Shown here piece after piece: positions 47,060 through 58,285 of a DNA stretch of 64,000 nt (positions within the stretch are counted from its first letter, which is position 1; every line of letters begins with the position of its first letter). Below the pieces are notes generated by a model, which saw nothing but the letters and a program-made list of their open reading frames with translations, had not been told where the DNA came from and did not search any database. The position numbers and the translations under genes were made by a program. Source of the DNA: Ricinus communis (lineage: Eukaryota > Streptophyta > Magnoliopsida > Malpighiales > Euphorbiaceae); NCBI RefSeq assembly GCF_019578655.1, contig NC_063257.1, positions 13,144,001 to 13,208,000 of the forward strand, read 5' to 3'.

Positions 47060-48750
47060 GCTGATCTTGGCATCTTGCTACTGCTAGTACTGGGCTAGGG
47101 CAGAGGAGGATGTTTTGGGTGTTAGAAATACCGTGAGGACATTTTGGATAAGGTGTCAGATCTCTGTACGGATACCAAAAGAAACCTCCTCCTGCTCCAA
47201 GTGGCAGACAAGTATGTCGTCCTCTAACATAAACCGCACATATTGTTGCACAATCTCGATGACGAGCGTCTCTAAAGGACCTGGGATGTCTATCGTTTAG
47301 GACCTAGCAGTAGAGCTGCAGGACAACCATGGCTGAAGAAAGAAGGTGCCTTAGCACCCATGCCATAGACGCAGCACTTCTTCTCACCGCTTGCCACTTG
47401 GAGGAATAACTCTATAGTGTCCGATTGTGTTGGCTCTATGGATTTCTCAGCAGACTGAGAAGTAGCTTCTACCAACTCATGGTACTCACCTTGAAAATAA
47501 AAAATTTAAATATTATAAAATATAATTTTAGAAAACATTATACACATATAAATTGGAGTTATCGTTTTAGTCTTACAACGACATCCTGAGAGCATCGGTC
47601 GATGTATGGATGGCCGCCATCTAGTGTTTGTTGCGTGCGCATGGCCTCGAATAACTCAACAGGGCCAGCTTCGGCCTAACTCACATGTCTGATGATACAT
47701 TTGAAAAGAAGCAATTATAACACTTAAAATGCTAAATAAGTCTATATAATTTAATTTAACTTGATAATTGTGAAATTAATAAGTTGGATTAGTACCATCC
47801 TCCTGGCTTGCACAACCACAGATATCGAACCCCTAGTATGGAGCGACGGTTCTGATCCCTTGCCTCATTCTCGTTGCGCCAATTTCTAAAGGCAGCAACA
47901 TGCTTCCTTTGAAACTACTTAGAGGAGCAGTAAGCCATCCAGCTTTTCTGCACCTCCTCTCGGACCCTATCCAGTCTATGACACTTAGCCCTCCATTTGC
48001 ACAGTCTTTTACCTTACCGGGTGCTAGCTTATGCGTATTACCTCTGATACACCATGGTATCGAGTTAAGGATCCCAATGCCAGACCTTTTGCAATTTTCA
48101 AAAAAATGAAAAAAGAAAGTTAATTCAATAATTTATATACATAAGAATTAATACAGTTAACAATAAATAATTTATCATGAACTCATCCAAGTAGAAGGCA
48201 ACAACGTCACCTAACACGCTCTTCCAATCATATGCCCATTTAGATATAAATGTAAAAGAAAACTATGGGTCATGGTGGATGAAGTATAATATGACTAGAT
48301 GAACTGGCCACTGCACCAAAATTTAAGAAATTTAATAAATTAAAGTATCACGATAAGTAAATTACAGAACTAAAATCCTATGTTGATATAACACAAAAGT
48401 ACCTCTGGATCAATCTTAAGGAGGCGTGGCCCATATTCAATTGTCCTACTGATGGCAGGTAATGGTGGTCTAATCACGCTGGCAGCCTCAATCATTAGAC
48501 TCCCATCAACTGTACCACGCGATGAAGTAGTAGCCGATGTATCTAGAAGCTGTGGGGGTGGTGGAGTAGCAGTCGGAGCAGCTGATTTGGCACAGTATGG
48601 GGTAGTCGAGTAGCCCTGGAAGTTAGCGCCAAAGAAGCCGATGGTGACACAATAGATGGTGAAAGTGATGCCATTGTACCGGGTGGCGAAGGTGGCTATC
48701 GTCACCTCGATCTACGACGAGCTAGTACTGCCAGTAGTTTGCCTCATGAT
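47060..48750 (-). pseudogene. CACTA (En/Spm) transposase_24-like ORF relic
   Basis: Minus strand. A Pro-rich N-terminal part (48705-48370) contains APTATPPPPQLLDTSATTSS. Further downstream (about 47890-47790) is WRNENEARDQNRRSILG with ...YLWLCKPGGW, then PVELFEAMRTQQTLDGGHPY (47660-47580), and finally EYHELVEATSQS ... IELFLQVASGEKK with VYGMGAKAPSF (47490-47330). The pattern (RNENxARxxNR; ELFxAxxTxxDG; LFLxVxGGExKxRVYGxG) is that of Plant_transposase_24 (PF03004), an accessory protein of CACTA elements. Introns probably separate the blocks. Stops beyond 47310 and small changes show decay. Confidence 0.75.
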
Positions 48751-49491
48751 CGCCCACCGCCACTATCATCGGTTGAATTCTAGCCATCCACAAATTTTGC
48801 TACTTAATTACTAAATTTTAATAAGTCCATATAATTTAATTCATAGATTGAGATTTTAAGTTTAATTATCGAATTTTATATATTTTTATCTATAATAAAA
48901 GTTTTATTAATTTCTAAATCCTAATTAAAAAAATTGTTAGGATGTATTTTTATTAAAATTAGATTTTAATTTAATTAATTATCTAGAGAGTATATATATT
49001 ACAAAACTACGCTAGTTTTTTTTACAATTATGAAAACTAAATAAAATGCTACCATAATTACGAGAGCATTTTCCCTAATAGTTGACCTAAACTTCTGTAA
49101 AAACGGGTCACTATTCCTACATAAAACATGCTTCTAATAGAAATATCGAGTCGGGCCACCAAACTACTTACTTTTACCTGACCGTACATATTATATAGAC
49201 AATATAATTTAACATACATAAATTTTATCAAATTAAATTTATTAATAACTATAAAACATAGAAATATTAATTAAATTATCTAATCTTAACTCTATATAAT
49301 GATAACACACATATATATATATATTAAAACAAACAAATATTAATTAAATTCACTTAATCTGATCCCTAAATATAACATATTTATATTAAAAAATACAGAA
49401 AATATAAAATGTAACAAAAATAAAACATAAAACAATAATTATAGATTAAGACAATTAAAATAATCAATAAATTTAAATAATTAAAATAATG
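48751..49491. other. AT-rich interior of the CACTA element, left of the Tat insertion
   Basis: No coding sequence. The last 100 bp (AAGACAATTAAAATAATCAATAAA and neighbours) resemble 60600-60660 on the far side of the Tat element, which points to internal AT-rich repeats of one CACTA element. Confidence 0.45.
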
Positions 49492-51800
49492 TGTCAGCAC
49501 CTCTTTTCCAGATTCAGCTATCGAAGGAAAAATGAAAAACTCTATGATGAGAGTTACTACTTTCTCGGACCCTCGGAAGTGAAGGACAGGCTAATCCGAG
49601 GCTGGGGTTGAAGTTAATCTAGCTGGAATTAGTTTTCTGAAATCAATTTGGACATAATTATTAGAAAAAATTAAGTTTGAGGGTCAAAATGATAATTTTT
49701 ACAAAATCAGAGACTAAACTGCAAAATTCAAAACTTCTTCTATAGAGCAAAACGGCTCTATATAGTGCCAATAGGCTCTATGATAAAGCTAACCAGTTCT
49801 TTATAGAACTGATTGGATTTTGACTCCTAGATGTGGTTTTTTGGGACAATTTTATGTCTAGATACAGATTCTAGAAGGTTTCCTTGATGATAATCACTAT
49901 TGTATCGATAATTACTCAAATTTTAAATACATAAATGTGATATTTATCAATATTCCCTAAGATTTATCTTTTTCTCTAGGGTTCCTTTGAAACCCTACCT
50001 CTATTAAATAGAAAGAGGTGTTTAGGGTTTCATGGGGGGAGGCAAGAATTGAAATTTGATCATAAGTGAGATTAAGAGAAAAGGAACACTAAAAAAGAAG
50101 AAAAGAGAGAAAATTAGAAGAAACAAAAAGAATTGCACTGTCGATCGTAGTAGTCATTAGAAGATCCAAGCCACTCAATAAAGAACCATTTTAGGAAATA
50201 AGCCACTTAAGTAATATCATTTGTGGAAACTTTTTCTAAATTACAGAAGGTTTCTCAAAGCTAGATCCAACTCTGGATTCCTACCCAGTTTTTGATTCAA
50301 TTGCCTCCTCATCGCCTAAGACTCGCAGATCCAACATACACGGTGACAACTTGAGGGTTTCTCCACTATAAATCTACACCTATCATAAAAAGCGGTTCCT
50401 TCATCCTTTTTATTTTTTTATATTATTTATTCTTAGAAGCATGATTAGAGTTTTTATCTTTGATAAATATGATTAAATTACATTTTCATAAATATGCATG
50501 TTAATAGGATTTTGAATATGATAATAATATCTAGGATTTTCTTAGATCTTATATTTTTCCAATTAGAGTTTCAGATTTAATTAAAAACATGTTATAGGGC
50601 TAATATTTAGGTCTTTTGTTAATATGATTCAGTAATTACGCCTAAATAAAACATGATTCTTTGCTTTGATAATCTTCTGTCAACTATGGGATTTTAGGGT
50701 TTTTTTAGTGATTTAGTTTTTTTTTAGCTTCTGTAACTTTTATTTTGTTAATTTTTATTTATTTTATGTCATTCTAATTAATTTTTAACACCTGTGCATG
50801 TGAAAATTGGTTCTGGAGTATGAGATTAAACTAGTGGACAAAGAAAAATCGAGAGGAATCTACCTTGGACTCCAAAGCTGATCGGCTCAATATAGAGCCA
50901 ATTGGCTCTATACTGAGCCCATCGGCTCGTCATGCATAGCTGATTAGGCTGGACCATTTATTTTTTCATTTTTGGCGTATTTTAATGTATTCTTGGCCCC
51001 GGTACAGTTTTAAGCCTTTCTGGTTTTGTAATCGTAGTTGTAGAAAGATTGTAATAGCTAGGATTTTCTTTTTTGCTTTATGTTCTTTATTGTTTATTTA
51101 TTGCATGTTAACCCAATACATGATTACATGACTGATTAATAAAATGGGCCACATAGACTTAGGGCTGAAAACTAATCCACCATGAATTTGATAGTCTAAT
51201 AGACTAACCCACTTTAACTAGGCCTAAACCCTAAAATCTGATTAGACTAGCGGGCTTTGGCATGTTTAGTTAGGATTTTGAACTTAGTTAGGGTTGAGAT
51301 CACAATAAATAGGCCTTCTCATAACAAGTAGTCCAATAGGCTTAAAGGCTGAAATCCAAAGAGCATAGGATATAATTTAGCTAAAATAGGTGGGCCTTGT
51401 ACATAATTGGTTAGTAAGTTAGATTAATAACTTAAATATGGGTTGAGTTTGAATAAAATAGGCTAGATATAAATATATTGTGTGTTGTTTTGGCATGCCT
51501 GTGTATAAAATGCTTGCATTTATAGGGAATATTTTGTTAAATAATAAATTTAAAGACTAATAACACAAATAAGGAAGTTGGCTTCCGGATCCATCTTTGG
51601 ACTCTATGGCTTAAACATCCTTATAGAATCTGAAAAAAGCCACTCATTAGTAAAAGCGTCCTAGTGATTATCCATGTGGTGACTCTCATCTCTGCGCTAG
51701 TCTTAGTAACTAGTTAGTGTGTTCCCGATTAGGTTGAAAAGCCTTACAGTGCCGTAGTCGCTAAAAACACTTGGGTGAGCGCCCGAAACCGCCTTCCATA
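49492..51800 (+). repeat. 5' LTR of the Tat-type element
   Basis: Pairs with 58286-60487 over its length. It carries several GGCTCTATA-type repeats (TATAGAGCC / GGCTCTATA, for example 49750-49790 and 50890-50930). The right LTR lacks the first cluster, which explains part of the length difference. Confidence 0.88.
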
Positions 51801-51820
51801 GTGGTGACTCCACTAGGGAT
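51801..51820 (+). promoter_or_regulatory. Primer binding site of the Tat-type element
   Basis: GTGGTGACTCCACTAGGGA immediately after the LTR resembles the TGGNGACTCYNCTGGGGA site used by several plant gypsy elements. The matching tRNA is not certain. Confidence 0.6.
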
Positions 51821-51953
51821 AAAAGAAGTTGATTCCAGTGTATGTTTGTTTTTAAATTTATTATTTAACAGAGTATTCTTGCATCACTACACTTCCACAC
51901 ACTGTACACATTGGTCCCTATAACCCTGATGGCGTCGGCCAGTGGTTCTTTAG

Positions 51954-53562
51954 TGTAATACCCGTAATTATTTTCTTTAATTTTATTAGTTGTCAAGGGC
52001 AATTTGATAAATTAATATTCTCGGTGAATAAATGGGTACCATTTAATTTAATATTTTCAAATAATTATATGATATTGATTTGTGAATTTAAATAATTAAG
52101 TTATAATTTTATTAAGTTAAATTATTTTGACTAATTATCATATAAGAGTATATAAATATATATGTATATGTAAGTGTATCTATTTAAGTTGGGAATGCTT
52201 TTATAGCATAAGTTAAGGTGAGGGACTAGAAAGAAATTTTATAAAAAAATAAAAATAAATAAATAAATAATAAAAATATATAACAAAACTTTTGTTCCTC
52301 CCCCTTCTTCCTTCTTCCCCCCGACGCTAACACCTATCTCTCCCCACCACTTCCTTCCATTTTCACCACATGCACCTCCCCCCAGCCGCCGCAAACTCCT
52401 TCTTCCCCTCCCTCGTGGCATCGCCTCCTTCTTCTTCCTTTTTGCTGCCAACGACGAGTTGGAGGAAGGGAAGCTCCTCCCTCACTGCCACCGCAAGCAC
52501 AACCATTTGCCTCCCTTTTTTTGTAAATCCGACGCTCGAAACGAGATCCCCTCCATCGAAAACCCCCAAGCCAAGCTCCTCCGCCGTCTTTCCTCCACGG
52601 GCAGCAGTTATAGCCTCGCTGCAGCTGAGACTTTTTGGCCTCGATTCGGTGGCTTCCGGCAAGTTTCCAGCAACAACATTTGCATTTTCAGACTTTCCGG
52701 GGCTCAAGCTTCACATAAGCGCTTCCAGATTTGAAATCTGACACCGTTGGTGGCACCAGCTGGAGGCGCAGAATTTTAGATTTTTAACTCGGTAAAATTT
52801 ATTTCAACCTTAAAAATTATTGTAAAACCTTTAGAAATGAATAACCCATTAATTGTTAGTTATGAATAACTAATTAATTTAATTTGATTAATTGATAGTT
52901 TAATTATAAATATTATGAATTAATTAGTGTGATTAATCATTATCCGATTTGTGATAATTGCTGTTGCGAATGATTAATTAGATACCAGAAAATATTTTAT
53001 GGGTTGGTTGTAAAATAAATATTAATGACAGACTGTCTGTTATTAATGTGATCTGTGGTGTCTTGCGGAGTTGGAAAAATAATACAGTTATAGGTGATCC
53101 AACTCCTGATAAATATGTATTGAATATTGAACTATTTTTAGCAGGTTTTGGGAGGTTCTGCCGAATTTTCGGTGGAATTTCCGAGTTGGAATTTCTTAGG
53201 CAGTCTAATCTAGAAGTCTAGGCCTAGTAAAAATTAAGAATATCTCATTAATTGAGTTATTTTCGTGAATAGATAATCCATCTGTCCAGCCAGCTCCACC
53301 TGAGACATAGGAGCAGACTGCAGAGCGCCGCAGAACTGTGAGTTAAAGTCATATAATCAACCGTTTTTATATCATGTCTAAATTAAATGCATTGTTAATT
53401 GATTAATAATTATTATGATCATTATTAGCATTATTATTAGAAATTTTATTTGATTAAAAATTATTATGATTATTATTATTAGCATTAGTATTATTAATTT
53501 TATTTTCGTTAATATCGATATTATTACTAATATTATTATCATTATTTTTTCTATCATATTTA

Positions 53563-53601
<39 letters not shown>

Positions 53602-54536
53602 ACATAATTTTCATGTTTACTATACTCAAGGCTATTCAACTTGAATTCTTAATATGTTATTGAATAATTATGTTTACTTATGATTTATACTAATTATAAT
53701 TCCTATTGATGCTATGATTGTAATTTCGGGATGAGGCGGCAGTAGAACATGCCACCTGATGGGTTGCATCAAAGATCGTGTATGCACTAGTATTAAACAA
53801 AGACAAGTAGTAAAAGAATATTTTTGGGATTTGCTCTGGTCGAGTACAACTCTCTAGGCTATATGAGAATTTGATCAACGGAGGAAAGGTCCCTAGTCGA
53901 GTATTGTTCTCTCGGTGCCAGTCTTATTGCAATAAGAGAGTCGAATGGCTAATAAAATTGGAGTTTAGGGTTCTGCTGGGGTACTTATCTCATAAACGTT
54001 TAAATTGTATTTTTCTGAATCATGGCATGACACGTGTTTTGATATAATATAATTTCTTATTCTGATTAAATAAATATTTTATTGAGATGGCTGTATTTAT
54101 TTTATGATTATATGAATTTAACTCATTCTCGAGGCTCATAGTCTTAATTTTAATTTTTTTTCAAGTGACAGCTAGGTTCTCCGTTGTCTTTCTCTTGATA
54201 GCCCGACTTCCTTCCCCTTCGAGCCTATTGTAATTAATTTCTCCTTTTTGCATTTCGAACTATTTAAAAATCTAGATTCTTCGTAGTAATGGTTCCAAAG
54301 CATGAACAGTTTATTTTGGTATGTTAAAACTATGGAAAAATATTAAGCGATCTTGCTGATAGATTGATTTAATTATGTTGTGATCATGCGAATAAATTGT
54401 TGATAATACTTGAGTAGTATGTATATATGTATGCATATTTGAATTGTTGATTAGTTAGGCTTGCTACGGGTTTCGGTATCCTTAAGCCTACCCATTCTCT
54501 ACTGCCGGTCACGGGCCCACAGATCGGATAGTGATA
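51954..54536 (+). repeat. Solo gypsy LTR inside the Tat-type element
   Basis: 2583 bp, from TGTAATACCCGTAA to GATAGTGATA. Flanked by TTTAG (51949-51953) and TTTGG (54537-54541), a 5-bp duplication with one G/A difference. The end block GGTTTCGG, GCCTACCCATT, GGTCACGGGCCCAC matches the solo LTR at 36206-39071 in reverse. The last bases TGATA stand where TGACA is expected. A TATA-like run is near 52150, a GC-rich segment at 52300-52770, and an ATT microsatellite at 53565-53601. Confidence 0.82.
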
Positions 54537-55144
54537 TTTGGTTCCACTTGAATCCTAGAAAAGTGACACTGGCTACCATCACACATAAGTAATGAGTGTA
54601 TTTGTTTCATTGCATGGACCCTCGATTGGAGAGATGAGCCAAGGAAGAATACTTTTTGCTTGGAGCCTTTTATCCTTACCCAAGACTCAACTCATGGTAA
54701 TAACCGTAATAATCTCCCCTATGAATCATGTTACTTGCTATATGAGATGTTCTTCTTTATAAGTGTCTTAAGTCCAAATATTGAAAGGCCTTAGCCCAAA
54801 TGTGGAACTAAGCCCCAGACCCAAAATCTGTAGGCTTTTATGCTTACACTGAGAAACATCATCTTGTTTGATTTATATTTACTTTGAAAGCTTATGGCAA
54901 TGCACAACGGGTTTACTATCCCCTATTAATAAAAAGCCAAAGCCAAAAATTCTAGGGAAGAAAAACTGACCATGAACTGTGTGCGGGAGTAATAAGGTTG
55001 GGAGGATAAACTGTATACTACTGTGTGTGCTAACTTCTATTTTTTGTCTTTGTCCATTACATGTGCATCATGCACCATGCATCACATTAACTCTTTGTTC
55101 TGAAGCCATTTTAGATTATTATCCTTATTTTGGATAAAACAAGA

Positions 55145-56080
55145 ATGGATATCAAGAGGGCCCATTTCACTAACTATCAAAACAAGAGCCCAAGTAGCAC
55201 TTTAAAAGTTGAAACAAAGATAGCCCGCAAGTAAGACATTAATGTTATCAAGACTGCAGTTATGGCTGACTTAAGGATTATGATCCGAGAGAAACTTCAA
55301 CAAGCTTTGGTTGAGATTTTTGGAAAACAGACTATCCAGAATGCTGCTGCTACTCATGATATGGAAGCACATGGTGAGGACCTCTGAAACTTAGATGACT
55401 ACATGCTAGAATAAGCTAAGAAAGAGTCGGCTCTTACTGCAAAAGCCATTATGGAATCCAAGATTTTGCAAAGCCTGACCAAAGGGCTCAACAAGATGCA
55501 AGATATGCTGAAAGATCAATGTTTAGATTCAACCTTTGATTTCGATGAACTGATGCTTATTGGAGAGGACAAGTTACCTCCTAAATTTCATATGCCTGAA
55601 ATGTAGAAGTTCAATGGAATTGGAAATCCAAAGGTGCACCTGAAGCAATATGCTACTATAATGATTACTACTCATTTGGCTAAGACCCAAATCATCAAGC
55701 TGTTTGTACTTTCATTAGAAGGGCTAGCTATGAACTGGTACCAAAGGTTGAAAAGGCTTATCAATTCTAATTGGAAAAGGCTTTGTGATGCTTTTGTACA
55801 ACAATATGACTATAATGCTCACCTAGAAGTCTTTATAAGGGATTTGGAATTGATGAAGCAAAAGCCTAATAAGTCTTTTTCTAACTTCTTGACTAGATGG
55901 AAGAACAAAGCAGTTCTAATAAAAAACAAGCCTTCTGTAAAGGATCAAGTTCGAATGATAGTCCAAAATGTTCTCCCATCTTGGGTGGAAAAGCTGCAAA
56001 TGATGAATTCCAATACCTTTGCGAGCTTAATAGCTTACAAGCAGAAGAAGTGGAAAATGCTAGAGCTAGAGGGTATATAG
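55145..56080 (+). pseudogene. gag relic of the Tat-type element
   Basis: A single frame from ATG at 55145 with four internal stops (after ARK, EDL, MLE and PEM). Retrotransposon gag domain blocks: LPPKFHMPEM, KFNGIGNPKVHLKQY, LFVLSLEGLAMNWYQRL, RDLELMKQKPNKSFSNFLTR and WKNKA. This matches the Ogre/Tat gag style (LPPKFKMP...F.G.G.P..HL). The stops show that this copy is dead. The frame ends at 56078-56080, and I see no protease or RT behind it. Confidence 0.85.
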
Positions 56081-56148
56081 AAAAATATCAAGCTATAAAG
56101 ATTAAAGACCTATCATCTGAAGATGATTTAGATGTCGATTTGGAATAA

Positions 56149-57784
56149 TGATTTTTCTTTTATGCTCGAAGATGCTGAAAGGAGTTCAAATCTTGGAGGC
56201 AATAAGTTCACAAGCCAATCTGTACCGTTTCATATACTATCTTTTGAAAAAAAAAATAGAAAGAAATAGAAAAGCAAATCCTACTGACTAGAGGATCTGT
56301 ATAGGCTAGTCAGGCAAAATTTAAGAAAATAAAAAATATGAGAAAAATATTCGAATAGAAAATCCGAAAGAACTAGTTGATAACAAAAGTAGTATTATGT
56401 GAAATAGAAAATGTACTCGTTGTGCCCAGATTAAATGTATAAAATTTGATTAGAATTTTTATCTAACTTGCACATCAATTTTCATTTCTTGTGCACTACT
56501 AGAAGGATAAAATAGAATAAGAAACAAAATTTATGAGATCTGAATAAAGCAAGATCAATTTCTTTAACTCTCTTATAGGAGAAACCCAAGAATTAGCAAT
56601 ACTGAAGTCTCCATCAATCTTGACATCATGCACAACGAATTGACAGAGTCAGAGCCTGACATCATACATTTAAAGAAGTCTTGTCTCAAGGAAAGTCCTG
56701 AAAATCAATGGAATCATCGATAAGCTTGACAAAAGAGACTGCAAGTATTCGAGTAACCAAATTTGCAAAAAAAGAATAAAATAAAAAGAAAAAAGAGAAA
56801 ATGAAGGAAATGCTAAGTTGAACGCGGCAAAGGGCGGCTTAGGAAAGAGTCTGGAAAGTTGAAAACTCGAAAGGGCAGCTTGGGCAAAGTTAAGACATTA
56901 GCCTGCTAAGTTGAAAACTTGAAAGGGCAGCTTAGGCAAAAATTAGGGCATAAAAGAAAGAAAAAAAAGAAGAGATTTGGTTGTTATATGCATGAGATTG
57001 TCATGAAGCCAACTATCATTACACAAGTATCAGTATAGCCTTGAGGAAAAACTATTTAATCCTCGCATGCTTGAGTTATCTCTAGAACCATGCTTCCTGT
57101 GGTCATTGTGACTTTTAGGTCTCTGATATGCATCATTGTCTCGATCTCTTTCCCATTAGGCTCCATGCCATGTGCCATGTAGAGCAAGCGATCAAACTCT
57201 CACAGTGTTGATGTTGATGGGCACCAAAATGCCTTTATCCAAACTAAATGAGGATTTTAGAAATACATTATATGTCATCCATAATATGCAAATCATGCGC
57301 CCTCATTACTTTTTACTTAATGTAATCTCTATACACTTGTATATGTACCACTAACCTCTAACAGGAAAATAAATAAAAGTTTGATGAATAAGAATCTCAC
57401 TGCGACAGGTGTTGATCTACACTCAGTTTACTTTCCAAAGCAGAAGCTCACAAGTTTACATCCTGGAGCAGAAGATGATTAGCGCATTCCTCGAAGTAGA
57501 AAATCAATTTACTTTCCAAAGTGAAATATCATCATACAACCCGAAGTGGAGGCTCACAAGCCTATTTCCCGAAGTGGGACACAATCAGTGGAAGATCATC
57601 AATGGAAGCTCACCAGCCTATTTTTCGAAAATAGAGAATCAGTTAAATGTTAAAGAATTAATAGTTATCCAACAGAGTAAAGTACATGTCAAATCACAAC
57701 CCGAAGCAGAAATTATAATATAATTGCATCCCAAAGCAGAAAATAATTAAGAAGCTAGAGAAAAGTCTGTGCAAGTGCAAATCA
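56149..57784 (+). other. Non-coding interior of the Tat-type element
   Basis: No pol domain. Degenerate repeats appear: AAAGGGCAGCTTGGGCAAA-like phrases at 56825-56945, and TTCCAAAG(C/T) / CCGAAG(C/T)(A/G)GA phrases from 57420 to 57740. These look like the beginning of the repeat-rich part that becomes the minisatellite. Confidence 0.6.
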
Positions 57785-58145
57785 TCAAGTGTGGTTCCCA
57801 AATCAATGGACATGGCTCCTAAATTGGAGGGGCGTGGTTTCCATATCATTGAACGTGGTTCCTAAATCATTAGGCGTGGTTCCCAAATCAATGGACGTGG
57901 TCCTTAAATCAGATAGGCATGGCTTCCAAATCAACGAGCGTGGTTTCCAAGTCAAAGCAGGCAAAGTCCTCAATCCAAGCAAGCAAAGTCTTCAATTTAA
58001 GCAGGCGAAGTCCTCAAACCCAACCAAGCGAAGTCCTCAAATTCAAACAGGCGAAGTCTTCAAATCCCCAATGGAGTTAAATTGGTAATTCCCAAATGGA
58101 GCAAGGTCCTAAGTAGGCGAAGTCCTCAATCTAAGCAGGCGTGGC
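57785..58145 (+). repeat. Two neighbouring minisatellites in the Tat-type element
   Basis: 57785-57955: about seven units near 23-30 bp built on GCGTGGTTCCCAAATCAATG. 57955-58145: about seven units near 25-28 bp built on GCAGGCGAAGTCCTCAAA. They lie just upstream of the polypurine tract and 3' LTR. Such arrays are frequent in the 3' non-coding part of Tat-lineage elements. Confidence 0.82.
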
Positions 58146-58285
58146 TCCATATTGAATCATCAATCGAAGTTAAAGCTTACGAAGCATGGCTTATATAGCT
58201 CAAATATCCTTTTCCATATCCTTGATTTGTCTAAATTTATTTTACGCATTTGCATGTTCATAGATTTTGACAAATTGGGGGCAAC

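Noticed and set aside
52363..52741. Frames of 91-123 codons on both strands
   Set aside because: Pyrimidine- and GC-rich part of the solo LTR at 51954-54536; low-complexity Ser/Pro composition and no conserved motif.
53378..53663. Asn- and Ile-rich frames on both strands
   Set aside because: Translations of an ATT microsatellite and its flanks.
56493..56510. CACTACTAGAAGGATAAA, which resembles a CACTA element end
   Set aside because: It lies in the interior of the Tat-type element, with no subterminal repeats or partner end near it; likely chance.
57172..58088. Several 60- to 104-codon frames
   Set aside because: They follow the degenerate repeats and minisatellites of the Tat-type element and have no domain.
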